Source: a virus. Taken from it: a stretch of DNA of 23,601 nucleotides. The stretch covers positions 1 through 23,601 of IMG/VR virus record IMGVR_UViG_3300042401_000523; one strand, 5' to 3'. Each line of letters starts with the position of its first letter. Within the stretch, counting starts at the first letter, position 1. The notes beneath the pieces are model-generated. The model had not been told where the DNA came from, did not search any database, and saw only the letters and a program-made list of their open reading frames with translations. This document shows positions 7,315 to 12,730 of the stretch, piece after piece. A program made the position numbers and the translations under genes.

Positions 7315-7830
7315 TTTATATCTAACTATCACAGATACTGTTTGCTGAATAATCCCATAATTGTTTGCTATTTTTTTCTGAGAAACCCCGTTTGCATATA
7401 GCTTTCTTATTTCTGCAATACTTTCAATATTTAGCTTTGCGTTTCCACATCTCTCTCCTTCTGCCACAAGACCGTTAATTACCGCATGAGTTCTATTTTC
7501 CATATTAGTAACCCATTCAAGATTGTCTGCCCTATTGTCAGTTTTTATCCCATTTTTATGATTAACTTGCGGGGCATTTTTTACGTTTTCTATAAATGTA
7601 ATAGCAATTAGTCTATGGGCAAAATGTGTTTTATGATTGATACGATGCCTTAAATACCCTTTTTTTGATGGTTTTTGACATACCAAAACTTTTTTTGGAT
7701 ATCTTTTACAAATAATATGCCCACCCCATCTAGAGATAAGAGGCCTTGTATTTTGCAACCTCCGTATCTTTCCTTCAGAAGATGCTTCATATATACTTGG
7801 CAATCCGGGTATTTTTTTCCATATTTCCAT
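7294..7830 (-). CDS. NUMOD4-HNH homing endonuclease with C-terminal HTH
   Basis: The start is set at the ATG at 7830, giving MEIWKKIPGLPSIYEASSEG, the usual beginning of a NUMOD4 domain; a TTG 36 bases earlier adds residues foreign to the family. The 178 residues contain NUMOD4 (~1-45), an HNH_3 core (~75-120: AHRLIAITFI, QVNHKNGIKTDNRADNLEW with paired His/Asn positions) and a C-terminal HTH (~130-178: SVSQKK-like ANNYGIIQQTVSVIV ending KSWKKCA). It is an intergenic mobile endonuclease. The gene is visibly A+T-rich and runs against the lysis operon. Its last seven codons lie on the endolysin's 3' end. No clear ribosome site precedes it. Confidence 0.9.
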   Translation of the reverse strand: MEIWKKIPGLPSIYEASSEGKIRRLQNTRPLISRWGGHIICKRYPKKVLVCQKPSKKGYLRHRINHKTHFAHRLIAITFIENVKNAPQVNHKNGIKTDNRADNLEWVTNMENRTHAVINGLVAEGERCGNAKLNIESIAEIRKLYANGVSQKKIANNYGIIQQTVSVIVRYKSWKKCA

Positions 7831-7901
7831 ATGCACAATAATACAGGAACATTTAACTAGTGTCAAAGCACCTTACCATTAAGAAATTACTCTTAAAAAA
7901 G
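7316..7901. mobile_element. HNH cassette 2, inserted between endolysin and spanin
   Basis: The insert is bounded by an imperfect direct repeat: CGCACATT-nnnn-CCATGAT at 7297-7315 and again at 7902-7920 (15 of 19 positions fixed, with four differing bases between the two blocks). In the left copy CCATGA is the endolysin's last codons and an orphan ATG (7311). In the right copy the same ATG starts the i-spanin. Deleting the insert with one copy restores an ATGA stop/start overlap between endolysin and spanin. Boundaries are inferred from this. Confidence 0.62.
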
Positions 7902-7915
7902 CGCACATTCAAACC

Positions 7916-8407
7916 ATGATATGGGCTGGATTACAGGCACTATCTCTAAGTAGTAAAATTGCTATCTGTACAACGCTCTGTGCTGCGTTATTTTCTGCTG
8001 GTCTATACGTTGGTCACAAATGGGGAGTATCGTCTTGCTATGAGGCTACAATCGAGGCGCAGAGGCATACCATTGAGACAGGGATCAAACAGGCTGTGGT
8101 TTCAGATCAAACGGTCACAAAGTATGTGGACAGAGTACAGATTGTGCAAGGAAAGAGCAGAACGATCATAAAGGAGATACCAATCTATGTACAAGATACT
8201 GTTAATTTGTCTGGCGGTTGGAGGATGCTCCACAACAATGCCGTCTACAATGCGGTTTCCGACACCACCAGAGATTCTGATGAGGCCACCGTTACCGCTA
8301 CAGACGCTCTCGAAACAGTCATCAGGAATTACGGTATCTGCCACGAAAACTCTACCACCCTCTCAGCTCTCCAAGAATGGGTCAGAGAGCAGTCGCTAAT
8401 TAGGTAG
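7916..8407 (+). CDS. Rz: i-spanin (Rz-like)
   Basis: The 163-residue protein has an N-terminal signal-anchor helix (residues ~13-33, SKIAICTTLCAALFSAGLYV). A periplasmic charged helical domain follows (EATIEAQRHTIETGIKQ...), then a region ending in a Cys-containing tail. Topology, length and position after the endolysin, with a lipoprotein gene nested in the +1 frame, identify an inner-membrane spanin. It joins the o-spanin to fuse inner and outer membranes at lysis of a Gram-negative host. The ATG has no recognisable ribosome site: before the HNH insertion it probably overlapped the endolysin stop and was translated by coupling, so its expression may now be reduced. Confidence 0.85.
   Translation: MIWAGLQALSLSSKIAICTTLCAALFSAGLYVGHKWGVSSCYEATIEAQRHTIETGIKQAVVSDQTVTKYVDRVQIVQGKSRTIIKEIPIYVQDTVNLSGGWRMLHNNAVYNAVSDTTRDSDEATVTATDALETVIRNYGICHENSTTLSALQEWVREQSLIR
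8187..8399 (+). CDS. Rz1: o-spanin lipoprotein (Rz1-like), nested in Rz
   Basis: The 70-residue protein lies wholly within the i-spanin gene in the +1 frame. It starts MYKILLICLAVGGCST: a hydrophobic signal with a lipobox (LAVGGC) placing the lipidated Cys at residue 14. A Pro-rich mature part follows (FPTPPEIL...RPPLPLQ), the usual makeup of Rz1. AAGGAG lies at 8171-8176, ten bases before the ATG. Lipidation would take it to the outer membrane, where it meets the i-spanin. The fully embedded arrangement is that of lambda Rz/Rz1. Confidence 0.85.
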   Translation: MYKILLICLAVGGCSTTMPSTMRFPTPPEILMRPPLPLQTLSKQSSGITVSATKTLPPSQLSKNGSESSR

Positions 8408-8445
8408 TTATACCTGTTTTAGTATATAAATTGCTATAACTACTT
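8402..8445. terminator. Inverted repeat between convergent operons, weak bidirectional terminator candidate
   Basis: GTAGTTATA (8404-8412) and TATAACTAC (8435-8443) are perfect complements, extended two pairs outward with one wobble, around a 22-nt loop. The stop codon of each convergent gene (8405-8407 plus, 8440-8442 minus) lies inside an arm. The stem is A+T-rich and there is no clean T tract, so it is not a classical intrinsic terminator; it may slow readthrough or protect 3' ends. Confidence 0.35.
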
Positions 8446-8607
8446 CTTGTACACGCCTGTAGAGTCAAACTTCTTTTTGCCAGCAGCACAGGCAGGACAA
8501 ATCCTTCTCGTTACCTTACCCAGTTTATTGTAGATAGCCTTCCATGCGCTAACATCTCCGTCAGGCACATAGATAGACTTCTGGCACTGCATACAAAATT
8601 TGGTCAT
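8440..8607 (-). CDS. Small zinc-ribbon protein
   Basis: The 55-residue protein begins MTKFCMQCQKSIYV and ends in Lys-rich CPACAAGKKKFDSTG. Two CxxC pairs (C5/C8 and C37/C40) about 30 residues apart form a rubredoxin-like zinc ribbon. Its ATG is nested in the stop of the SleB-like gene (ATGA), so it is the last gene of the minus-strand operon and translationally coupled. Function unknown; small zinc ribbons in phage early regions may bind nucleic acid or host proteins. Confidence 0.7.
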   Translation of the reverse strand: MTKFCMQCQKSIYVPDGDVSAWKAIYNKLGKVTRRICPACAAGKKKFDSTGVYKK

Positions 8608-8972
8608 AGATAGAAGTGATGATTTCCACAGGTCTTATAGAACGGTCTGCCCCACTTGGGATTGACTGTTATAGCGTGGAAATGAGTAGCTGGGAATGTA
8701 CCGTCTGAGTATATCGCAGTCCTAGCAGACTCTTCTGCTCTCTTCCATGCTACTGACTCAATATTTGGTCTATGCTCAGGCTTCAGTACGCCATTATTCA
8801 TCTTCTCAGGAACCCATGAGAACTGGTATGGAGCTAAGATAACCTTCTTTATATCGCCGTCTGGCCCCATGCGATTTAAGGCTACGCTGGCTATTTTTTG
8901 CTGACAAATACTAGGCTCACTCCGACCTTCAAAGTACACCGTCATGGTTAACCAAAGTAGTAACTCAGTCAT
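8604..8972 (-). CDS. SleB-type cell wall hydrolase
   Basis: The 122-residue protein matches the Hydrolase_2 (SleB catalytic) fold. It has an N-terminal T-x-Y-FEGRSEP with the expected catalytic Glu, then QQKIASVALNR, a central YQFSWVP and a final ATHFHAITVNPKWGR. SleB-type enzymes are lytic transglycosylases acting on glycan strands. There is no signal peptide beyond a mildly hydrophobic start (LLLWLTMTVYF). Its place in the replication/early operon on the strand opposite the lysis block is unusual for a second lysin. It could act in lysis, in wall remodelling or, if packaged, in entry. Its stop overlaps the next start; its own start overlaps the upstream stop. Confidence 0.85.
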   Translation of the reverse strand: MTELLLWLTMTVYFEGRSEPSICQQKIASVALNRMGPDGDIKKVILAPYQFSWVPEKMNNGVLKPEHRPNIESVAWKRAEESARTAIYSDGTFPATHFHAITVNPKWGRPFYKTCGNHHFYL

Positions 8973-9151
8973 TTAACCTCCGGCTTAGGCCAACCCTTTT
9001 TGCAAGCTATCATTGCATCAGCTATTCTGTAAGCAGAATTTGCAGTCATAGTGCAGTCTGTACTATTAAAAACAACCCTTCCTATACCACTTACAATTCC
9101 TACCATTGCCATTGCTGCTAATTCATCTCTGTTATCACTGTTGTTATTCAT
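8969..9151 (-). CDS. Small conserved phage protein
   Basis: The start is set at the ATG at 9151 (AGGA eight bases upstream, and overlapping the stop of the preceding small membrane gene). The in-frame extension to 9229 would overlap that gene completely. The 60-residue product has the arrangement DELAAMAMVGIVSG...ADAMIACKKGWPKP, which resembles a widespread group of short phage proteins (AAMAMQG...ADALIA pattern) of unknown function. The helical composition with an internal Cys pair gives no mechanistic clue. Confidence 0.68.
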   Translation of the reverse strand: MNNNSDNRDELAAMAMVGIVSGIGRVVFNSTDCTMTANSAYRIADAMIACKKGWPKPEVK

Positions 9152-9267
9152 AATATCAATCCTATGAGATACCCAATTATGACTAGAATCACGACTATCG
9201 GAGTAACAGCTATGCCGATCATCAGCCATTCGTGGTAGCTAAAACGTCTCATAAATTTATTATTCAT
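9148..9267 (-). CDS. Very small single-pass membrane protein
   Basis: The 39-codon gene starts at 9267 with AGGAT five to six bases upstream. Its TGA overlaps the next ATG. Residues ~16-39 (IGIAVTPIVVILVIIGYLIG) form a strong membrane helix after a basic N-terminus (NNKFMRRFSYHEW). Exact fit between neighbours, a ribosome site and stop/start coupling argue it is real. No family recognised. Confidence 0.6.
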   Translation of the reverse strand: MNNKFMRRFSYHEWLMIGIAVTPIVVILVIIGYLIGLIL

Positions 9268-9269
9268 AT

Positions 9270-9530
9270 TTATCCTATAAGAAAGATTAGATCGCTTAAT
9301 AGTTCTTCTTCACTAATGCCATGTACTCTGACAAAGCCACGAGAACCTAGATTATGCACTCCTGTAGCACCCCGGTGATGCTCTGGGCATAGCGGTATAA
9401 CAGGCGCATTCTCACGCTTACCGCCGTTCCTGATATGGTGTAGCTCTGCCGGAGTATCATACACCCCGCGATGTCGGCATAAGATACAGCCAAACTCAGC
9501 TACCCTTGCGTAGTCTTTTTTCTTGCTCAC
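9270..9530 (-). CDS. Ref-like RecA-dependent nuclease (HNH)
   Basis: The 86-residue protein has the compact HNH layout of the P1 Ref / RecA-dependent nuclease family: GCILCRHRG, AELHHIRNGG with the HH pair, VIPLCPEHHRGATGVHNLG with CxxHH, and a final helix EEELLSDLIFLI. P1 Ref cuts DNA within a RecA-made D-loop. This protein is shorter than P1 Ref and holds essentially only the nuclease domain. Presence in an operon with RusA and replication genes fits a role in recombination or DNA processing. Start overlaps the previous stop (ATGA). Confidence 0.8.
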   Translation of the reverse strand: MSKKKDYARVAEFGCILCRHRGVYDTPAELHHIRNGGKRENAPVIPLCPEHHRGATGVHNLGSRGFVRVHGISEEELLSDLIFLIG

Positions 9531-9859
9531 TGAGTAGACTTCATCTCTAGTCGTGCAGAAGCCTCTAGGCTTCTAAAAACCTCTATCTTAGCCTCTGCCC
9601 CTACCATGAGCCAACGCAGCCTCTCAGACTCTTGTAGGGCCATTGCTAGGGCTTTTAGATGTTCGATGTATTCCTCATGTGCGTAGGCATAGCTTTCTTT
9701 GGCACTTTCTGTCTTTGCATCTGACTCGATCATGAGTAACGCTTTTTTAGTTTTACGGTACTCTGTCAGGTACAGCAGGTTAGCTTTTGCCTGAGCATAG
9801 GCTTCTGCATTGTCGCGTATGAAGTCTAGGGCTTTGAATATGTTAATAGTCTCAGTCAT
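9527..9859 (-). CDS. Conserved phage coiled-coil protein of unknown function
   Basis: The 110-residue protein is almost entirely helical: IFKALDFIRDNAEAYAQAKA, YRKTKKALLMIESDAKTES, AHEEYIEHLKALAMALQESE, RLRWLMVGAEAKIEVFRS. The central KKALLM, the AHEEY and the RLRWLMVGA blocks recall a protein common in replication regions of Gram-negative phages, with no known activity. It overlaps both operon neighbours by 4-8 bp, consistent with coupling. Confidence 0.75.
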   Translation of the reverse strand: MTETINIFKALDFIRDNAEAYAQAKANLLYLTEYRKTKKALLMIESDAKTESAKESYAYAHEEYIEHLKALAMALQESERLRWLMVGAEAKIEVFRSLEASARLEMKSTQ

Positions 9860-10256
9860 TTTCTGCCTCTATTACATAAAATTTACGTTTAGTAGTACGT
9901 CCGTTACTGGTAATTATCTTCTGAGCAATCAGAGAGTTAAGGTTACTGCCTAAGCTGGACGGAGATATAACGCTAAAGTTAAAGACAACTTTTAAGATTT
10001 CGGCACGTTCTACACCGGGATTGGCTTTGATGTATTTAACGATAGACTTCATGGCCTCTGTCATACGCTTAGTAGGACGCTCTCTACTCTCTCGTTTGTA
10101 GTCACGCATCTCGACCGTTCGCATGATTCTCTGCATACTTTCGGACTGCTTTTTCTTTAGGTTGAGTGTCGTAATCTTAAATATCTCATCAGCTATACCA
10201 ACAAACGACCCTTTGCCAGTCAGATCTGAGTACTGTGAACCTACAGGCCAGTTCAT
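9852..10256 (-). CDS. Winged-helix-like DNA-binding protein
   Basis: The 134-residue protein has a basic middle (KRESRERPTKRMTE) followed by a winged-helix-like C-terminal region (~67-130). There AMKSIVKYIKANPGVERAEI would be the first helices, SPSSLGSNLNSLIAQKII the recognition helix, and TKRKFYVIE the wing. The pattern suggests a regulator or a replication accessory factor. The assignment rests on secondary-structure style rather than a named family. The start (10256) overlaps the previous stop (ATGA). Confidence 0.68.
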   Translation of the reverse strand: MNWPVGSQYSDLTGKGSFVGIADEIFKITTLNLKKKQSESMQRIMRTVEMRDYKRESRERPTKRMTEAMKSIVKYIKANPGVERAEILKVVFNFSVISPSSLGSNLNSLIAQKIITSNGRTTKRKFYVIEAEND

Positions 10257-10816
10257 GACAACCTCATCAATTCAGTCCAGTTTGTAATATGTGGTAGCAT
10301 TTTCTTACCGTGTTCCTCAGTTATACGACCAAGCCTGATAGCTTCTGTAATGACTGACTCTCGACCATTCTTGTCATCGCCAAGACTAGGAAACCACGCT
10401 ATAGGGGTACATTTATTACGAGCTTCGTTTACCAGATTGTTGTATGAATCCTTAAAAGCCATCCTAGCTGCAACCTGATCGCCTTCATTCAGCAAGGGCT
10501 GGGCTGCTGCCATAGCTGTAAGCATATCCTGAGTTAGTACGGCACTAACATACTCGTTTCTAGGAATCATTGACCACGCTACGTCTGCACTAGGTCTGCC
10601 ATCCTGATCTTTAATAAAATTAATCATGTCGGCAGGTTTAGGTGCAAATACTGAGTGTTGAACGTGGTTAAGAAGTGCGTCTTTAACACTGCTGAACGGG
10701 TAGCCATTCATCAAGTTAGACCAGATCATGATAGAAGCTGGCGTTATCTTCATGCTGTATATCTCAAATATATTGATTATCAGGTCAGTAAACTGTTCTT
10801 TTTCACTCGTGTTCAT
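10253..10816 (-). CDS. Helicase-loader-like replication protein
   Basis: The 187-residue protein begins with a helical module (FTDLIINIFEIYSMKITPAS, MIWSNLMNGYPFSSVKDALL) ending in FAPKPADMINFI. This is the pattern of the N-terminal domain of G39P/DnaI-type helicase loaders and of replication proteins that bring DnaB-type helicase to an origin. The C-terminal part lacks Walker motifs, so it would be a non-ATPase loader or inhibitor. It follows the DUF1376 replication protein with a 14-bp overlap, the initiator-then-loader order seen in lambda O/P. AAGGAG lies six bases before the start. Function inferred from pattern and position. Confidence 0.65.
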   Translation of the reverse strand: MNTSEKEQFTDLIINIFEIYSMKITPASIMIWSNLMNGYPFSSVKDALLNHVQHSVFAPKPADMINFIKDQDGRPSADVAWSMIPRNEYVSAVLTQDMLTAMAAAQPLLNEGDQVAARMAFKDSYNNLVNEARNKCTPIAWFPSLGDDKNGRESVITEAIRLGRITEEHGKKMLPHITNWTELMRLS

Positions 10817-11609
10817 AGGTTTCTCCTTGTGATTGCTGGTCTTGTTGACGTAGTTTTAATTTAAATGCTTCTCCAACGGCCCGGTTCTGGTCTGTAATTG
10901 ACTGCTTACCCTTGTTGACAGGAAACAGACCACTGTAACCACTCAGGATTGATTGCTCAATAACTTCTTTAGGATCGTTGCCTTCAGACTTTAGTTTGCT
11001 CAGAGTAGAGATGGCAAGTTTGATAGCACCTTGAGTAAGAGGCTTCCTAAGTTTCTTCCTAGAAACTACAAAGTCATTCCATGCGTCTACAGGAATCCAG
11101 TCAGGAATCTGGATGGGTGGGATAATTAAGCGCGTTTCGCGCAATTCTTTTGACTTAGATTCTTTTGATTCTGACTTCTGATCTATAGCTTCTAACTTCT
11201 TACTTCTAACATCTAACTTCTGACTTCTGGTATTGCGATCGTTTAGCGAGTCGCTTTCAGTATCGCTTTGCGATGACCCCCATCTGATTTCATTGCCTAA
11301 TTTACCTGCTTTGCTTTTTTTCGTGTGTTCTGACCCTCTAACTAGTAATTCCTTCTCGCAACGAGAATTAAGCCAAACATCAGTTATCTCAAAATACTGA
11401 GCAATCGCTTTGCGTATCGCTAACCACTCGCTTTGCGTATCGCACAGCGTAAGCCTAGCAAGAAGCAAATCGTCATTAGGAGGAGCTTCTCCAGTAGCAA
11501 AATAGTCTATTAAAATTAATAGATATGCTCCATGCTGACTTCTGGTAAGCCTTCTAGTATCGGCAAGATAATCGCCGGGATAAAACTTAAACCACGGGGT
11601 TGAACTCAT
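10803..11609 (-). CDS. DUF1376 (YdaU-type) phage replication protein
   Basis: The 268-residue protein opens with the DUF1376 signature (residues ~4-95): WFKFYPGDYLADTRRLT, HGAYLLILIDYF, WLNSRCEKEL. Phage DUF1376 proteins sit at replication loci and are generally taken as initiator or primosome components. Residues ~112-160 are a charged linker rich in Ser, Lys and Glu. Its repeated Arg-Ser-Lys-Lys-Leu-type units are written by a 7-bp tandem DNA repeat. The C-terminal domain (~165-268: IPDWIPVDAWNDFV, LAISTLSKLKSEG) resembles the end of other phage replication proteins. The gene also contains 16-bp direct repeats and palindromes that may be the origin. AAAGGA precedes the ATG; upstream is a 168-nt untranslated, hairpin-rich leader. 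Confidence 0.85.
   Translation of the reverse strand: MSSTPWFKFYPGDYLADTRRLTRSQHGAYLLILIDYFATGEAPPNDDLLLARLTLCDTQSEWLAIRKAIAQYFEITDVWLNSRCEKELLVRGSEHTKKSKAGKLGNEIRWGSSQSDTESDSLNDRNTRSQKLDVRSKKLEAIDQKSESKESKSKELRETRLIIPPIQIPDWIPVDAWNDFVVSRKKLRKPLTQGAIKLAISTLSKLKSEGNDPKEVIEQSILSGYSGLFPVNKGKQSITDQNRAVGEAFKLKLRQQDQQSQGETYEHE
11130..11142. repeat. Perfect inverted repeat GCGCG-TTT-CGCGC
   Basis: A 5-3-5 palindrome next to the heptamer array. An identical pair of arms with a TTA centre occurs in the large terminase gene at 18450-18462. Confidence 0.7.
11169..11230. repeat. Heptamer tandem array (~9 units of TTCTRAC)
   Basis: Consecutive 7-base units read TTCTGAC, TTCTGAT, CTATAGC, TTCTAAC, TTCTTAC, TTCTAAC, ATCTAAC, TTCTGAC, TTCTGG. 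Because 7 is not a multiple of 3, the protein repeat is seven residues (SQKLDVR, SKKLEAI, DQKSESK). A change of one unit would shift the reading frame; three units would not. The strand read as mRNA is AGAAGTC-like. Confidence 0.85.
11245..11274. repeat. Clustered palindromes AGCGA-G-TCGCT and ATCGC-TTT-GCGAT
   Basis: Two perfect inverted repeats lie at 11245-11255 and 11262-11274. The second contains TCGCTTTGCG, the core of the 16-bp direct repeats at 11405 and 11428. Confidence 0.75.
11405..11443. repeat. Iteron-like 16-bp direct repeats
   Basis: TCGCTTTGCGTATCGC occurs exactly at 11405-11420 and 11428-11443, a 23-bp period (about two helical turns). Both copies are coding (Arg-Lys-Ala and Thr-Gln-Ser contexts), so exact identity is not demanded by the protein. 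Confidence 0.85.
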
Positions 11610-11777
11610 ATCAATATCCTTTGGGGTGAGAGCCGGGGATAAGCCGACAGCTTAAAACCATAGAAAGGGGTAGGCTAAAAGCCTTTGTCTCACCACAAAA
11701 GATACTGTATTGCATAACTGACTCCCTCTCTGTTGTCGGGGTTATCACTCCCGATGTAAGAAGCATAGATCAGATTC
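11610..11777 (-). promoter_or_regulatory. Untranslated, hairpin-rich leader of the replication gene
   Basis: This 168-nt gap is long for such a compact genome. Read on the minus strand, a 7-bp stem GGTGAGA/TCTCACC (arms at 11688-11694 and 11625-11631) encloses smaller hairpins. One is AGGCT-ttt-AGCCT (11672-11684). Two others are mutually exclusive: TAAGC/GCTTA (11640-11654), or GTCGG/CCGGC with a 7-nt loop (11632-11648) containing a G-U pair that only the minus strand can form. A separate TCGGG/CCCGA hairpin (11736-11754) lies upstream. The closing stem ends just before the AAAGGA ribosome site. A cis-regulatory RNA is plausible; no known riboswitch class is recognised. Confidence 0.4.
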
Positions 11778-12122
11778 CTACTCTTGTAAACTTTTTATTT
11801 TCACTAGGCACGAACCGCCTTTAATCACGCTGCCACGCGCTACCATCAACTGGTCTACCTGCGAGTCATCGTCAAATACGCCAGCAGCCTGTAGAGCGTC
11901 TATAAGCGGCTTTAGTACATTATCTATGTCCCTACGCCTTCTATCTGGTGCATGAAGCAGTATCTCCAGACCTACTTTATCGTCACCAAACCTAGCTCGT
12001 TTAGCGGCAAGGTTAACTATTAGCTTAAAGTCATTAGCTGTCTTAGTCAGAAACCGCCGCGATCCACGAAAACCCCAATAAGTATTTACGCTTGGTGGGT
12101 AGGGTAAATTTAGTTCTATCAT
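11778..12122 (-). CDS. rusA: RusA-type Holliday junction resolvase
   Basis: The 114-residue protein has the RusA signature: an N-terminal LPYPPSVNTYWG, a central basic-acidic RRRDIDNVLKPLIDAL, and FDDDSQVDQL supplying the acidic metal-binding residues. RusA dimers resolve four-way junctions that arise in phage recombination and replication. Length is normal for the family. It is the first gene of the minus-strand operon. It starts 59 bp from the divergent annealing-protein gene, placing resolution and annealing functions around one control region. The ribosome site is weak (GAG only). Confidence 0.93.
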   Translation of the reverse strand: MIELNLPYPPSVNTYWGFRGSRRFLTKTANDFKLIVNLAAKRARFGDDKVGLEILLHAPDRRRRDIDNVLKPLIDALQAAGVFDDDSQVDQLMVARGSVIKGGSCLVKIKSLQE

Positions 12123-12138
12123 AGTTCGTAATCTCAGT

Positions 12139-12162
12139 TATAATACAAGTGGCATTTTGCCA
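12139..12162 (+). promoter_or_regulatory. Divergent control region: TATAAT box plus operator-like palindrome
   Basis: The 59-bp gap between rusA and the annealing-protein gene contains TATAAT (12139-12144), which also reads ATTATA on the minus strand. TGGCA-TTT-TGCCA (12150-12162), a perfect 5-3-5 palindrome, lies about where transcription would start. No convincing -35 is visible in either direction. A regulator binding the palindrome could control both operons. Confidence 0.4.
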
Positions 12163-12181
12163 TATATGAAAGGAATATGAT

Positions 12182-12730
12182 ATGACTAAGTTACTCTACA
12201 GCGACCTCCGGCAAATCAATGTAAACGAACATACTGAGAAGAAAGGAAAATTAACATACCTCTCTTGGGCATGGGCTGTTCACTATCTGCTGGAAGATGA
12301 TCCGTCAGCAAATTGGAAGTATGGAGAGCCAAAGATGTTTGGCGAGACGATGATGGTCTTTTGCAGTGTCACAGCGTTTGGCAAAACAATGACTGCACAG
12401 CTTCCTGTTTTAGACTACCAAAACAAGGCAATTAAAAATCCTTCTGCAATGGATGTAAACACGGCAATGCAGAGATGTCTGGCTAAGGCTATTGCACTGC
12501 ATGGCATCGGCTTATATATCTACGCTGGTGAAGATTTGCCATTGATTGAGGTAGATGACGATGCTATAGAAGAGCAGGTATTAGTAGCGATACGAATGAT
12601 CGAGTCTAGCGAAACAATAGAAGAGCTAAAGACTAACTACTTTCCGGCTGCTGATACGTTTAAGGGCAATCCAGAAGCAACGATCCGTCTAGCTACCTCT
12701 AAAAACAAACGCAAAGGAGAATTAGCATGA
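12182..12730 (+). CDS. Sak-type single-strand annealing protein (formerly DUF1071)
   Basis: The 182-residue protein carries the family pattern: KLTYLSWAWAVHYL near the start, a beta stretch MMVFCSVTAFGKT, then LPVLDYQNKAIKNPSAMDVN and RCLAKAIALHGIGLYIYAGE. A variable acidic tail follows. Annealing proteins of this group coat single strands made by the phage exonuclease and pair them with complementary DNA. The exonuclease and SSB lie just downstream, forming a complete Red-like module. AAAGGAATATGAT precedes the ATG. The next gene starts in its stop (ATGA). Confidence 0.9.
   Translation: MTKLLYSDLRQINVNEHTEKKGKLTYLSWAWAVHYLLEDDPSANWKYGEPKMFGETMMVFCSVTAFGKTMTAQLPVLDYQNKAIKNPSAMDVNTAMQRCLAKAIALHGIGLYIYAGEDLPLIEVDDDAIEEQVLVAIRMIESSETIEELKTNYFPAADTFKGNPEATIRLATSKNKRKGELA

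Larger units (their letters stand above)
11130..11443. other. Candidate replication origin inside the DUF1376 gene
   Basis: Within ~310 bp lie two exact 16-bp direct repeats, a related palindrome, another 5-1-5 palindrome, a heptamer tandem array and a GCGCG/CGCGC palindrome (each listed separately). Iteron-like repeats beside a repetitive unwinding-prone stretch within an initiator gene is the architecture of the lambda origin in gene O. The assignment is by architecture only. Confidence 0.35.

Noticed and set aside
9152-9229. N-terminal extension of the small protein ending at 8969
   Set aside because: The extension lies over a coupled small membrane gene and lacks family resemblance; the ATG at 9151 has an AGGA site.
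11625-11694. tRNA-like cloverleaf on the minus strand (7-bp acceptor-like stem, 5-bp/7-nt T-arm-like hairpin)
   Set aside because: The T loop lacks the conserved TTC/A pattern, the D-arm loop is far too short, no proper anticodon stem forms and there is no CCA; kept only as a structured leader.
11612-11728. Short minus-strand frame (34-53 codons) in the leader before the DUF1376 gene
   Set aside because: The translated sequence has no domain-like composition and the region is better explained by paired stems; a GGAG precedes one internal ATG, so it is not fully excluded.
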